A DNA stretch of 64,000 nt from Methylomonas sp. AM2-LC (lineage in GTDB: Bacteria; Pseudomonadota; Gammaproteobacteria; Methylococcales; Methylomonadaceae), in contig NZ_CP157005.1 of the NCBI RefSeq assembly GCF_039904985.1, forward strand, positions 1,178,001-1,242,000. The letters are read 5' to 3'. Below, one piece after another: positions 36,984 through 45,166 of the stretch (its first letter is position 1; every line of letters starts with the position of its first letter). A program made the translations under genes and the position numbers. Under the pieces are notes generated by a model, which ran no database searches, had not been told where the DNA came from, and saw only the letters and a program-made list of their open reading frames with translations.

Positions 36984-38150
36984 ATGGCAGGTCGTAACCA
37001 CTTATTTATACCAGGTCCAACGAATACCCCCCACGAAGTATTAAGTGCAATGCACCTACCGATGGAAGATCATCGTTCGCCTATTTTTCCTGATTTATTT
37101 AAACCTATACTGGCGGATCTGAAAAAGATTTTCCGTACTGAGGCTGGACAATGTTTTGTTTATCCGGCAACGGGTACGGCGGGTTGGGAAGTAGCGCTTA
37201 CCAATTGTTTGAATCCTGGTGATAAAGTTTTAATTTATCGCTTTGGTCAATTTGGACATTTATGGATGGATATGGCACGTCGTTTGGGTTTTGATGTTGA
37301 GTGTCATGAAGTTGAGTGGGGTAAAGGTATACCTCTAGATGTATTGGAAGCACGTCTGAAAGCAGATAGTCAGCATGAAATTAAAGCGGTGCTAGCTACG
37401 CACAATGAAACATCTACCGGTGTTACCAGTAATATTTCAGGTGTACGTCAAGCCATGAATGCAGCTTCGCATCCTGCTTTGTTGTTTGTTGATGGGGTTA
37501 GCTCTATTGCCAGCCTAGAGTTTAAAATGGATGAATGGGGCGTAGATGCAGCCATAAGTGGTTCCCAAAAAGGCTTTATGCTGCCTGCTGGAGCTGCAAT
37601 TCTGGCATTCAGTCAAAAAGCAATAACTGCTTCTGAAACCACTACTTATCCACGTGCTTTTTTGTCGCTGAAGGATCAAATAAACTCAAATAAAGAAGGT
37701 TACACGCCTTATACCCCTTCAACGCCAATGTTGCATGGTTTGCGTAAATCTTTGGATTTGTTGTTAGCTGAAGGGCTGGATAATGTGTATGCTCGTCATT
37801 ATCGTTTAGCTGAAGGTGTGCGTCGTGCAGTGGCTGCATGGGGTTTGCGTCTTTGCGCTCATCCTGGATTTGAGTCTGATACCGTTACAGCAATAGTGGT
37901 GCCTGCTGATAAAGACGCCAGACATGTTATTAGTACTGCATTTAGCAAATATAATATATCCCTTGGAGCTGGTTTAACTGAAGTGGCTGGTAAGGTTTTC
38001 CGTATTGGACATATTGGTGATATGAACGATGTGTCTTTGTTAGGGGCGCTAGCTGGCGTTGAGATGGCTATGCTGGATAATGGTTTCGACATTAAACCCG
38101 GTAGCGGTGTGGCTGCTGCCATCGAGTATTATCGCTCTACGGCTCAATAG
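36984..38150 (+). CDS. sga: serine-glyoxylate aminotransferase
   Basis: PLP enzyme that makes glycine and hydroxypyruvate from glyoxylate and serine in the serine cycle. N-terminal LFIPGPTNTP and MEDHRSP, PATGTAGWEVALTN, and the PLP lysine K196 in ISGSQKGFMLPAG. Length is 388 aa. A strong AGGAG lies upstream of the ATG. It is divergent from mcl and followed by hpr in the same direction, so three successive serine-cycle steps are adjacent. A role as alanine-glyoxylate aminotransferase is less likely here. Confidence 0.95.
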   Translation: MAGRNHLFIPGPTNTPHEVLSAMHLPMEDHRSPIFPDLFKPILADLKKIFRTEAGQCFVYPATGTAGWEVALTNCLNPGDKVLIYRFGQFGHLWMDMARRLGFDVECHEVEWGKGIPLDVLEARLKADSQHEIKAVLATHNETSTGVTSNISGVRQAMNAASHPALLFVDGVSSIASLEFKMDEWGVDAAISGSQKGFMLPAGAAILAFSQKAITASETTTYPRAFLSLKDQINSNKEGYTPYTPSTPMLHGLRKSLDLLLAEGLDNVYARHYRLAEGVRRAVAAWGLRLCAHPGFESDTVTAIVVPADKDARHVISTAFSKYNISLGAGLTEVAGKVFRIGHIGDMNDVSLLGALAGVEMAMLDNGFDIKPGSGVAAAIEYYRSTAQ

Positions 38151-38707
38151 TCCATACTCAACTGAAGCCGATGCGGAATAGACAGCCACATCGGCCTATT
38201 TATCATGGACGTTTCCGCTTAAGTCTATCAAAATGTATCAAGCTCCCTCTGTGAATTTTAAAGTTGTTTTCCAATAGTAAAGGACTAACTTTGGGAATAG
38301 TTTTGTCAACATAGTCAAATTTTTACTCAATTTGTAACCCTAACAAATTTACCCGATACCTTAAAAAGGGATGCGAAAGATTTTTATAGGTTTTATTGCA
38401 TTTAGCTCAAGCTGCAATCTATAATTCTAAAATGGGCAGTTAAACGCTTCGTAAACGAGTTAAATATAGTAAATCAATGAATTAAGTCTTTAATTCTGTT
38501 TGAAAAATGGAATGCAAGCTTCGCGCTCGATGATCACAGTTTCAGTTAGCATTACTGCGTTGCTTTTTTTGTAGTGGAGGTGTAAAGCGTGGAGTTATCA
38601 TGCCGTCAGATAAGCTGGAATAGAAAGCCTCAGATGCGCTCAACTGCTGATTCTAGAATAATTTTATGCCATGTTTTTCCAGTGACTTTGAGATTGAACA
38701 GACCATT
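38151..38707. other. 557-bp region between sga and hpr
   Basis: No convincing gene. A small inverted repeat GCCGATG (38167-38173) / CATCGGC (38189-38195) just after sga may be a terminator, suggesting hpr has its own promoter. An 18-bp stretch (38529-38546) is repeated exactly inside the hpr coding region (38798-38815). A short poly-T run (38562-38571) and a GGAGG (38576) follow it, but no ORF starts there. Confidence 0.5.
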
Positions 38708-39679
38708 ATGAACAAACCTAAAGTTCTTATTACCCGTCGCTGGCCAGCGACGGTAGAAGCTAAACTCAATACTCTCTATGATGTTACCTTAAATGATGAT
38801 GATCACAGTTTCAGTATAGATGAATTAAAAACCGCCTTACAAAACTACGATGCTGTATGTCCAAGTGTCTGCGATCTATTGCCCGCAGAGGTAATTAATG
38901 TTAATGATCGACGCTGCAAAATTCTCGGTAATTTTGGGGTGGGTTTTAATCATATTGATATTCAGGCCGCCAAACAACAGGGCATTATTGTGACTAATAC
39001 ACCGGGTGTATTAACTGAAAGCACAGCAGATATTGCCATGACTTTGTTGTTGATGACCGCACGGCGCGGAGCTGAGGGTGATCGGTTAGTGCGAGCAGGG
39101 CAATGGAGTGGCTGGTGTCCAACTCATATGATGAGTAGTGATGTGACTGGTGCTACTCTGGGTTTGGTGGGGTTTGGTCGAATTGCACAAGCGATGGCTA
39201 GAAAAGCCCATCACGGATTTGGCATGAAAATTTTGTTCTTTAAGCCAACACTGGCAGAGACTGCTATCGTTGAAAATTTGCAGGCTGTACGCTGTGAAAC
39301 ATTGGAAGAATTGCTGCCGCAATGCGATTATATTTCTTTGCATTGTCCTGGTGGTGTTGAAACTCGACATCTAATGAATGATGCGACCTTAAATTTAATG
39401 CGTCCTACTGCGCATCTAATTAATACCGCTCGTGGAGATGTAGTGGACAGCAAAGCCTTGATTAAGGCTTTACAGGAAAAACGTATTGCTGGTGCAGGGT
39501 TGGACGTGTATGAGGGCGAGCCTGCTATTGATTCGGGTTTTTTACGTTTGGAGAATGTGGCTCTGTTGCCACATTTGGGTAGTGCCACTATTGCCACCCG
39601 CACCGCGATGGGCGAAAAAGTGCTTGCAAATCTGGCTGTGTTTTTTGCCGGACATGCCTTGCCTGATCGGGTTGTCTAA
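38708..39679 (+). CDS. hpr: hydroxypyruvate reductase (D-2-hydroxyacid dehydrogenase)
   Basis: NAD(P)H-dependent enzyme that reduces hydroxypyruvate to D-glycerate, next step after Sga. Rossmann motif LGLVGFGRIAQAMARKA, catalytic Arg in NTARGDVVD, Glu in GLDVYEGEP and His in LLPHLGSAT. I chose the ATG at 38708 because it gives the usual KPKVLITRRWP start; an in-frame ATG at 38666 would add 14 residues. No strong ribosome site was seen at either. 323 aa. Glyoxylate reductase is the close alternative; the neighbours argue for hydroxypyruvate. Confidence 0.92.
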   Translation: MNKPKVLITRRWPATVEAKLNTLYDVTLNDDDHSFSIDELKTALQNYDAVCPSVCDLLPAEVINVNDRRCKILGNFGVGFNHIDIQAAKQQGIIVTNTPGVLTESTADIAMTLLLMTARRGAEGDRLVRAGQWSGWCPTHMMSSDVTGATLGLVGFGRIAQAMARKAHHGFGMKILFFKPTLAETAIVENLQAVRCETLEELLPQCDYISLHCPGGVETRHLMNDATLNLMRPTAHLINTARGDVVDSKALIKALQEKRIAGAGLDVYEGEPAIDSGFLRLENVALLPHLGSATIATRTAMGEKVLANLAVFFAGHALPDRVV

Positions 39680-39687
39680 ACTAAGTG

Positions 39688-39717
39688 CTGCGCAGGCATT
39701 TATTAACGCCTGCGCAG
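39688..39717. terminator. bidirectional hairpin between hpr and pyk
   Basis: Perfect 10-bp GC-rich inverted repeat CTGCGCAGGC / GCCTGCGCAG with a 10-bp loop. It lies between the convergent ends of hpr and pyk, 8 bp after one stop codon and 14 bp before the other. No T-run. Confidence 0.65.
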
Positions 39718-39731
39718 TGTCCTCTATCTAA

Positions 39732-41177
39732 TTAACGGATAGGGTCTTCACCAACAGTAATTACTTTCAACGAGTTGGTGCCGCCTTGATGTCCGGTTGC
39801 ATCGCCTTTGGTGATGATAAAAGAATCACCATTCTTGACCAGTCCACGCGATTTCAGTTTGTCAATGATGTAGCGATTAACATCAGCATTTGCCATTTTT
39901 TCATGCGTAAACGGAATTGGGAACACACCTCTATATAAGGTTACCCGTCCTAAAGTTTTCTCATGATTACTGAATGCAAAAATCGGTATGCCTGAGCTAA
40001 TGCGTGACATCCATAGAGTAGTTGACCCAGTTTCGGTTAACGACGCTACGCCTGTTATATTGGTATGATTTGCCATATACATGGCTGACATTGCTATAGC
40101 TTCATCAATGTGACTAAAACTATCGGTCATACGGTGCTTTGACTTGATCACACTGGGTTGTTTCTCTGTTTCCATACAAATACGAACCATTGCTTCTACC
40201 ACTCTAACTGGATGTTTACCAGAAGCGGTTTCGGCTGAGAGCATGATAGCATCAGTTCCATCGACAATAGCATTCGCGACATCGAATACCTCGGCACGGG
40301 TTGGAATTGAATTTTCAATCATTGATTCCATCATTTGTGTGGCAGTAATAACAGCTCGATTTAATTCTCTTGACCGTTTGATCAGTAATTTTTGAGCAGC
40401 AGGTAAATTGGCATCACCAATTTCTACGCCCAAATCACCACGTGCTACCATGATGGCATCTGAAGCCAAAATAATTTCGTCAATTACTTCCATGGCTTCT
40501 GCGCGTTCAACTTTTGCAACCAGTCCAGCATGGCAGCCTTCAGCCAAAAGCAGCGCCCGAGCTTCGTGCATATCTGCGGCTGTACGTGGAAAAGAGATTG
40601 CTACGTAATCAGCGTTAATAATGGCAATAGTTTTAATATCTTCCTTGTCTTTATCCGTTAATGCAGCGGCAGAAAGCCCACCACCAAGCAAATTAATGCC
40701 TTTGTTGTTGGATAAATCGCCGCCCACTACAACTGTACAGTTAACACGGGTATTATTTTCGACATTAACAACATCTAATACTACGCGACCATCATCAAGA
40801 AGTAAGCGGGTGCCTGGCTTTACTTCACGAGCCAAAGGTTCGTAGGTAATGCCAACTTGGGTATTATCACCCGCATCTTTGTCGAGATTGATGTCCAAGG
40901 CAAAGTTCTGACCTTCTTCCAGCCAGATTTTTTTATCCTTAAAGCGAGCTATGCGGATTTTAGGGCCTTGTAGATCAGCTAGAATGCCGACTCTACGCCC
41001 GGATAGTTTGCTGAGTTCTCTAACCCGGTTAGCGCGATCAATATGATCTTGTGCCGAGCCGTGTGAAAAATTCAGCCGTACTACATCAATGCCCGCTTCG
41101 AATAAGTCTTCAAGTACACCCGGCTTGTCAGTCGATGGTCCTAATGTAGCTAGGATCTTGGTTCTTCTAAGTTGCAT
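39732..41177 (-). CDS. pyk: pyruvate kinase
   Basis: Converts phosphoenolpyruvate and ADP to pyruvate and ATP. The N-terminus RRTKILATLGPSTDKPG, the substrate/K+ motif VRLNFSHGSAQDH, the catalytic segment MVARGDLGVEIG and the Mg-binding IDGTDAIMLSAETASGKHP are all present. Length is 481 aa. It begins 8 bp after gap on the same strand, so the two are likely one operon. In a serine-cycle organism, PEP is also a carboxylation substrate, so this step competes with PEP carboxylase; no ppc gene is in the window. Confidence 0.97.
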   Translation of the reverse strand: MQLRRTKILATLGPSTDKPGVLEDLFEAGIDVVRLNFSHGSAQDHIDRANRVRELSKLSGRRVGILADLQGPKIRIARFKDKKIWLEEGQNFALDINLDKDAGDNTQVGITYEPLAREVKPGTRLLLDDGRVVLDVVNVENNTRVNCTVVVGGDLSNNKGINLLGGGLSAAALTDKDKEDIKTIAIINADYVAISFPRTAADMHEARALLLAEGCHAGLVAKVERAEAMEVIDEIILASDAIMVARGDLGVEIGDANLPAAQKLLIKRSRELNRAVITATQMMESMIENSIPTRAEVFDVANAIVDGTDAIMLSAETASGKHPVRVVEAMVRICMETEKQPSVIKSKHRMTDSFSHIDEAIAMSAMYMANHTNITGVASLTETGSTTLWMSRISSGIPIFAFSNHEKTLGRVTLYRGVFPIPFTHEKMANADVNRYIIDKLKSRGLVKNGDSFIITKGDATGHQGGTNSLKVITVGEDPIR

Positions 41178-41185
41178 GTAAACCC

Positions 41186-42199
41186 TTATTTGGCGTTAAT
41201 TAAAGCAACAGTGGTATCAAGCATGCGGTTTGAGAAACCCCATTCATTGTCATACCAGGACAGTACTTTTACAAAGTTACCGCTGGTAACTTTAGTTAAA
41301 GAAGATTCGTAAATGGAAGAATGCGGATTGTGATTAAAGTCGATAGACACAAGTGGTTCGTCATTCACGGCTAAAATGCCTTTTAATGAGCCGTTTGCCG
41401 CTTCGCGTAAGATGCTATCAATTTCTTCTTTAGTGGTATTTCTGGAAGCTTGGAAAGATAAATCCACAACAGAAACATTGATAGTGGGTACGCGCATTGC
41501 AAAGCCATCTAATTTGCCTGCCATTTCTGGCAGAACTAGGCCAACAGCAGCGGCAGCGCCAGTTTTAGTAGGAATCATGGAATGCGTGGCCGAGCGGGCG
41601 CGACGTAAGTCACTGTGGTAAACGTCAGTTAAAACTTGATCATTTGTATAAGCATGTATGGTAGTCATTAAGCCGTGATCAACACCGATGGTGTCGATCA
41701 GAGGTTTAACCAGAGGCGCTAAACAGTTGGTCGTGCAAGAGGCATTTGAGATAACAGTGTCAGAAGCTTTCAATGTGTGATGGTTAACGCCGAAAACAAT
41801 AGTAGCATCAACATCGTTACCACCTGGAGCAGAGATAATCACTTTTTTAGCGCCAGCTTGAATGTGGGCAGAAGCTTTGGCTTTGCTGGTAAAAAAACCA
41901 GTACATTCATGAACAACGTCAACACCTAATTCACCCCAAGGAAGTTTGGCGGGGTCTCTTTCTGCCAGTACACGGATTCTGTCGCCATTGACAACGATGT
42001 AGTCACCATCAACGCTTACGTCGAAAGGAAAACGTCCATGCGCTGTATCATATTTTGTTAAATGAGCATTGGTTTTGGAATCGCCTAAATCATTGATAGC
42101 TACCACTTGAAATTCATTAGTGCGACCTGATTCATACAATGCACGCAAGATATTGCGACCAATACGACCATAACCATTAATTGCAATTTTAATTGCCAT
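41186..42199 (-). CDS. gap: glyceraldehyde-3-phosphate dehydrogenase
   Basis: Glycolytic and gluconeogenic NAD-dependent dehydrogenase. NAD-binding [16 protein letters not shown]; catalytic Cys155 in [12 protein letters not shown]; conserved substrate-loop [23 protein letters not shown], of which the first part is quoted. I chose the ATG at 42199, with GGAG 8 bp upstream and the normal N-terminus; an earlier in-frame ATG at 42247 would add 16 residues. 337 aa. First gene of the gap-pyk pair. Confidence 0.97.
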   Translation of the reverse strand: MAIKIAINGYGRIGRNILRALYESGRTNEFQVVAINDLGDSKTNAHLTKYDTAHGRFPFDVSVDGDYIVVNGDRIRVLAERDPAKLPWGELGVDVVHECTGFFTSKAKASAHIQAGAKKVIISAPGGNDVDATIVFGVNHHTLKASDTVISNASCTTNCLAPLVKPLIDTIGVDHGLMTTIHAYTNDQVLTDVYHSDLRRARSATHSMIPTKTGAAAAVGLVLPEMAGKLDGFAMRVPTINVSVVDLSFQASRNTTKEEIDSILREAANGSLKGILAVNDEPLVSIDFNHNPHSSIYESSLTKVTSGNFVKVLSWYDNEWGFSNRMLDTTVALINAK

Positions 42200-42632
42200 A
42201 GAGTTTTCTCCAGAAAGAGTGTGAAAGACTTGGATTGATAGAAGCACAAATTAAGCCGATTGTAGCAAATCGTAGTAAGCAGCGTCTACCTTGACTCAAA
42301 GACAGTGGTATTTCTGTGAGGAGAAAAACGATTTTGCACGTTGATCAATCAGAGGGGCGGTTAGTGTGTATGGTGTTTTTCGCACCGACAAGGTGCATTT
42401 GCACCAATTTTAAACGTGTTTACGGTGTTGTTATCTGTAAGTGTTTGATTGTAAATAAAATAAATATAGGCATGATTTCTGCTTTTTAAAAAGAAACGGC
42501 TCCATAGTTAAATGAGTAAAAAAAAGCCGTTTATAAGGTTGTAGGCAACTTATTAAGTTGTTTAACCCGTTATTGCAGATTCGCTATGGAGCTAAATATT
42601 TTAAATGGCTTGTATTAAGTTAGGTGTATTAC

Positions 42633-42722
42633 ATGAATTTAGCTTATTTTCTATTAACAGCAGTTTTCTTTATATGGACCGGGATTTTGTTTTTTGGTAG
42701 TGTCTCATTACGGTTGTTGTGA
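42633..42722 (+). CDS. possible 29-residue membrane peptide
   Basis: An ATG opens 29 codons (MNLAYFLLTAVFFIWTGILF then FGSVSLRLL), one continuous hydrophobic helix with a basic residue at the end. This shape is common in real small membrane proteins, but the upstream ribosome site (TAGGTG) is weak and AT-rich DNA can give such peptides by chance. It sits between inverted repeats. Low confidence. Confidence 0.25.
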   Translation: MNLAYFLLTAVFFIWTGILFFGSVSLRLL

Positions 42723-42977
42723 GATTTTTAGGGCTGTAGTCTTGTAGGGTGGATGGTATAAATGGTAACGGTAAACTCTCACAATAAGGTTAATCCGTTT
42801 GGTGGAGTCTGTTGAGTGGTTTGCAGGTTGTTTTTAATTCTGAATATTTACTGGAGAGGTGCAACTGTCAAAATGAAAAAAATAGTTAATACTGTATGAT
42901 TTTTTCAAAAACCAACTTTTTGCTAAACCAATCGCCTCGATACTGGTGGTTTTCTTAAAGTAGCTTACTTCTTTTAT

Positions 42978-43006
42978 AGCCCCTCTACTTGGTAAGTAGA
43001 GGGGCT
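42978..43006. repeat. perfect 13-bp stem-loop
   Basis: AGCCCCTCTACTT (42978-42990), loop GGT, AAGTAGAGGGGCT (42994-43006). It is the tightest perfect stem in the gene-poor region. No T-run follows on either strand. A transcript end or the core of a small RNA are both possible. Confidence 0.6.
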
Positions 43007-43163
43007 TAATGTCAATCCCCATTTTTCCTCTATTAGTCTATTTAGGTTTAAATATCAATACTACCTATGTGAGCGTAGTCATAGGCTAAATATTATTTAC
43101 GAGTATCTGATGATACGGATAAGAGTGTTCGTGGATTAAAATAAAGTAAATTCCAATAGTAAG

Positions 43164-43325
43164 CTACGCCTGTATTTGTTTTTCAAAATCCAGATTGCTG
43201 GACAAAGAAGCCATGCCAAACAGTAGGGTGGAAATGATGAATTCCCCTGACATAAATCCAAAGATACCGGTGATAAATGAGAAGCCGATAAAAATATCTC
43301 TATATAAGTTTTTTGATTTTTCCAT
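43164..43325 (-). CDS. small hypothetical membrane protein (53 aa)
   Basis: A short gene on the minus strand: it starts MEKSKNLYRDIFIGFSFITG, goes on with a hydrophobic Gly-rich segment (IFGFMSGEFIISTLLFGMA) and ends with a polar tail (SLSSNLDFEKQIQA). The layout (charged start, one or two membrane helices, polar end) and an AAGG ribosome site 8 bp before the ATG support real translation. Glycine spacing (G14, G20, G23, G27) suggests helix packing. I do not recognise the family. The plus-strand ORF over the same bases is its shadow. Confidence 0.6.
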   Translation of the reverse strand: MEKSKNLYRDIFIGFSFITGIFGFMSGEFIISTLLFGMASLSSNLDFEKQIQA

Positions 43326-43491
43326 GTTAATTACCTTGACTTTAGAGTCGAATATTAATGATGGTTTAACTATATAGTATTTTAAAAAAATTACAATAAT
43401 GCATGTTATGCATGGTTTGTTTCTTATTAAGAAACAATGTAATGATGGTGGCGCTTTTGTCTGATTGTAGAAAATTACAAGGTAGTTGAAT

Positions 43492-43821
43492 TTATTGACA
43501 AGGCCATTCTTTTAGCAAGGCTTTATAGACTAATTTATCGACGCTTAGATGCTTTAAGTCAGGATTGCTGTGTAGATAGTCGTACACCACCATTTTTAGT
43601 TTTAATGCACTAATACCTTCTGGATAACAAACCAGCGGAGGATTTATGCTGGATAACATATCCAGTATTCCCATTAGATAACCCTTTGCCATTCCGCCTT
43701 GGTAGGTTTCTACACCACGCAAGTCATTATCAAGCCATTGATACAGGTCTGTGCTTGAAAAGAATACGGCAGAAACAGGAGTAGAAAATACAATTAAAAA
43801 AGCTAGGCAGAGTTTTTTCAT
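43492..43821 (-). CDS. Rap1a/Tai immunity-domain-like secreted protein
   Basis: 109-residue protein. The start at 43821 gives a signal peptide (MKKLCLAFLIVFSTPVSA); an in-frame extension to 43869 looks non-native. The mature part shows the Rap1a/Tai pattern: a GYLMGILDML motif after a glycine-rich stretch, a mid-protein cysteine (LVCYPEG), VVYDYLHSNPDLKHL, and the ending ALLKEWPC. The family is named for T6SS amidase immunity proteins, but many members are stand-alone periplasmic proteins with no toxin. No amidase is nearby, so immunity is not implied. Confidence 0.7.
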   Translation of the reverse strand: MKKLCLAFLIVFSTPVSAVFFSSTDLYQWLDNDLRGVETYQGGMAKGYLMGILDMLSSINPPLVCYPEGISALKLKMVVYDYLHSNPDLKHLSVDKLVYKALLKEWPCQ

Positions 43822-44023
43822 AAAAGAAGATGTTTGAAAATAAGCGAATGTAATACACACAAGGCGCAAAGTGTGCCTGTTTCGGTATTAAGGTTAAAGG
43901 GTGCTTAAAAAATTTTTGTATTTCTAATTTATAATAGTTAAGCACTGATTAGGCAACAGGTTTTATTTTTAAATCCAAAGTGCCGATTGTCAGTATCATT
44001 GTGAATGTGTATCCTGTCGAGCT

Positions 44024-44488
44024 ATGCAAATACATCTCATCTCCGTTGGAAATCGTATGCCGGATTGGGTTCAGCAAGGCTATAATGAATACGCCAAAAG
44101 GCTGCCCAGGGAATGCGAACTCGTATTAAAAGAAATTGCTCCTGATAAACGTCGCAGTGGTGATATTGATCGTATCACTAAGGAAGAAGGTGAGCGCATG
44201 ATTGCTGCCTTGCCGAACAGGGTCCATATAGTAACCCTGGATATTCCCGGTAAACCATGGACAACTCAAGATGTGTCTTTATCCTTACAACGCTGGCTTG
44301 GGAATGGTTCTCCTGTAGCCTTAATGGTGGGCGGGCCAGAAGGTTTGTCGCAACAAGTTAAAGAATTAGCCAACGAATCATGGAGTTTATCTCCCCTGAC
44401 TTTTCCGCATCCTTTAGTTAGAGTGATCGTAGCGGAACAAATTTACCGAGCCTGGAGTCTGTTAAACAAACATCCGTATCATCGGTAA
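44024..44488 (+). CDS. rlmH: 23S rRNA (pseudouridine-1915-N3)-methyltransferase
   Basis: SPOUT-family methyltransferase acting on helix 69 of 23S rRNA. The N-terminus MQIHLISVGNRMPDWV, LDIPGKPWTTQ, the SAM-binding knot MVGGPEGLSQQV, and LSPLTFPHPLVRVIVAEQIYRA (quoted in two overlapping parts in the family pattern) are all diagnostic. Length of 154 aa is standard. Followed by maf after 102 bp, as in many Gammaproteobacteria. Confidence 0.96.
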   Translation: MQIHLISVGNRMPDWVQQGYNEYAKRLPRECELVLKEIAPDKRRSGDIDRITKEEGERMIAALPNRVHIVTLDIPGKPWTTQDVSLSLQRWLGNGSPVALMVGGPEGLSQQVKELANESWSLSPLTFPHPLVRVIVAEQIYRAWSLLNKHPYHR

Positions 44489-44590
44489 AATTTGCAGATT
44501 TAATTTTTGTATCAAGTATGGTTACAATCACCGCATTGTTAAGAGATGCGCTAAACTGTCTAATATTAATATTTTCGATTCATAGTTTTA

Positions 44591-45166
44591 ATGTCTGCAC
44601 AAATTATACTTGCTTCTGCTTCGCCACGTCGTAGTGAATTACTTAAACAGATTGGTATTTCCCATCAAATCCAGGTGGTTGATATTGATGAAACGCCGTT
44701 GCTTGGAGAGTTACCATTAAGATATGTCCAAAGGGTTGCTGCAGAGAAATCCGCTGCTTGTCTGGCTGTAATGAATCAAAAATTACCCATATTGTCTGCG
44801 GATACCAGTGTCGTTTGCGACGGTATGATTTTGGGGAAGCCGGATAATGAGCAACATGCTGTTGAATTATTAAGCAGATTATCGGGGCGTACTCATCAGG
44901 TGTATAGCGCTATTTCTTTGCGAGGAAATCAGCACTGGCAGGCTGTCAGTATTAGCGAAGTTAGATTTCGGATGCTGAGTCAGGATGAAATTATTGCTTA
45001 TTGTCATACAGGTGAGCCGCTTGATAAGGCGGGTGCCTATGCAATACAGGGTCTGGCCAGCATTTTTATTGAATCGATTACTGGCAGTTTTTCCGGCGTG
45101 ATGGGCTTACCGTTATTTGAAACCGCGCAACTATTAGCCCAACAAGGGATCGAAGTAATCACATGA
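44591..45166 (+). CDS. maf: Maf family nucleoside-triphosphate pyrophosphatase
   Basis: Hydrolyses non-canonical or modified nucleoside triphosphates (dTTP/UTP class likely). Signature LASASPRRSELLKQIG at the start, ADTSVV in the middle and the LDKAGAYAIQGLASIFIE segment of the YhdE branch. Length is 191 aa. Its stop overlaps the rng start (ATGA), giving translational coupling. Confidence 0.93.
   Translation: MSAQIILASASPRRSELLKQIGISHQIQVVDIDETPLLGELPLRYVQRVAAEKSAACLAVMNQKLPILSADTSVVCDGMILGKPDNEQHAVELLSRLSGRTHQVYSAISLRGNQHWQAVSISEVRFRMLSQDEIIAYCHTGEPLDKAGAYAIQGLASIFIESITGSFSGVMGLPLFETAQLLAQQGIEVIT

Larger units (their letters stand above)
42200..43163. other. 964-bp gene-poor, hairpin-rich region
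   Basis: Besides the gap promoter, this stretch holds several inverted repeats: AAACGGCT (42494-42501) / AGCCGTTT (42525-42532); GCTCCATAG (42499-42507) / CTATGGAGC (42584-42592), which overlaps the first and so competes with it; CAACTTA-T-TAAGTTG near 42547; TTGTGAGA (42717-42724) / TCTCACAA (42777-42784); and a 13-bp stem at 42978-43006. One doubtful 29-codon ORF lies at 42633. No tRNA or known riboswitch was recognised. It may hold a non-coding RNA. Confidence 0.5.

Noticed and set aside
38219..38665. Decayed gene between sga and hpr
   Set aside because: No frame gives a recognisable protein fragment; only an 18-bp repeat was found.
42834..43022. Minus-strand 62-codon ORF
   Set aside because: Its N-terminal part is the perfect 13-bp stem-loop, and the peptide has no ribosome site or recognisable pattern.
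43195..43377. Plus-strand 60-codon ORF in the gene-poor region
   Set aside because: It is antisense to the 53-residue minus-strand gene, which has better composition, a membrane-protein layout and a ribosome site.
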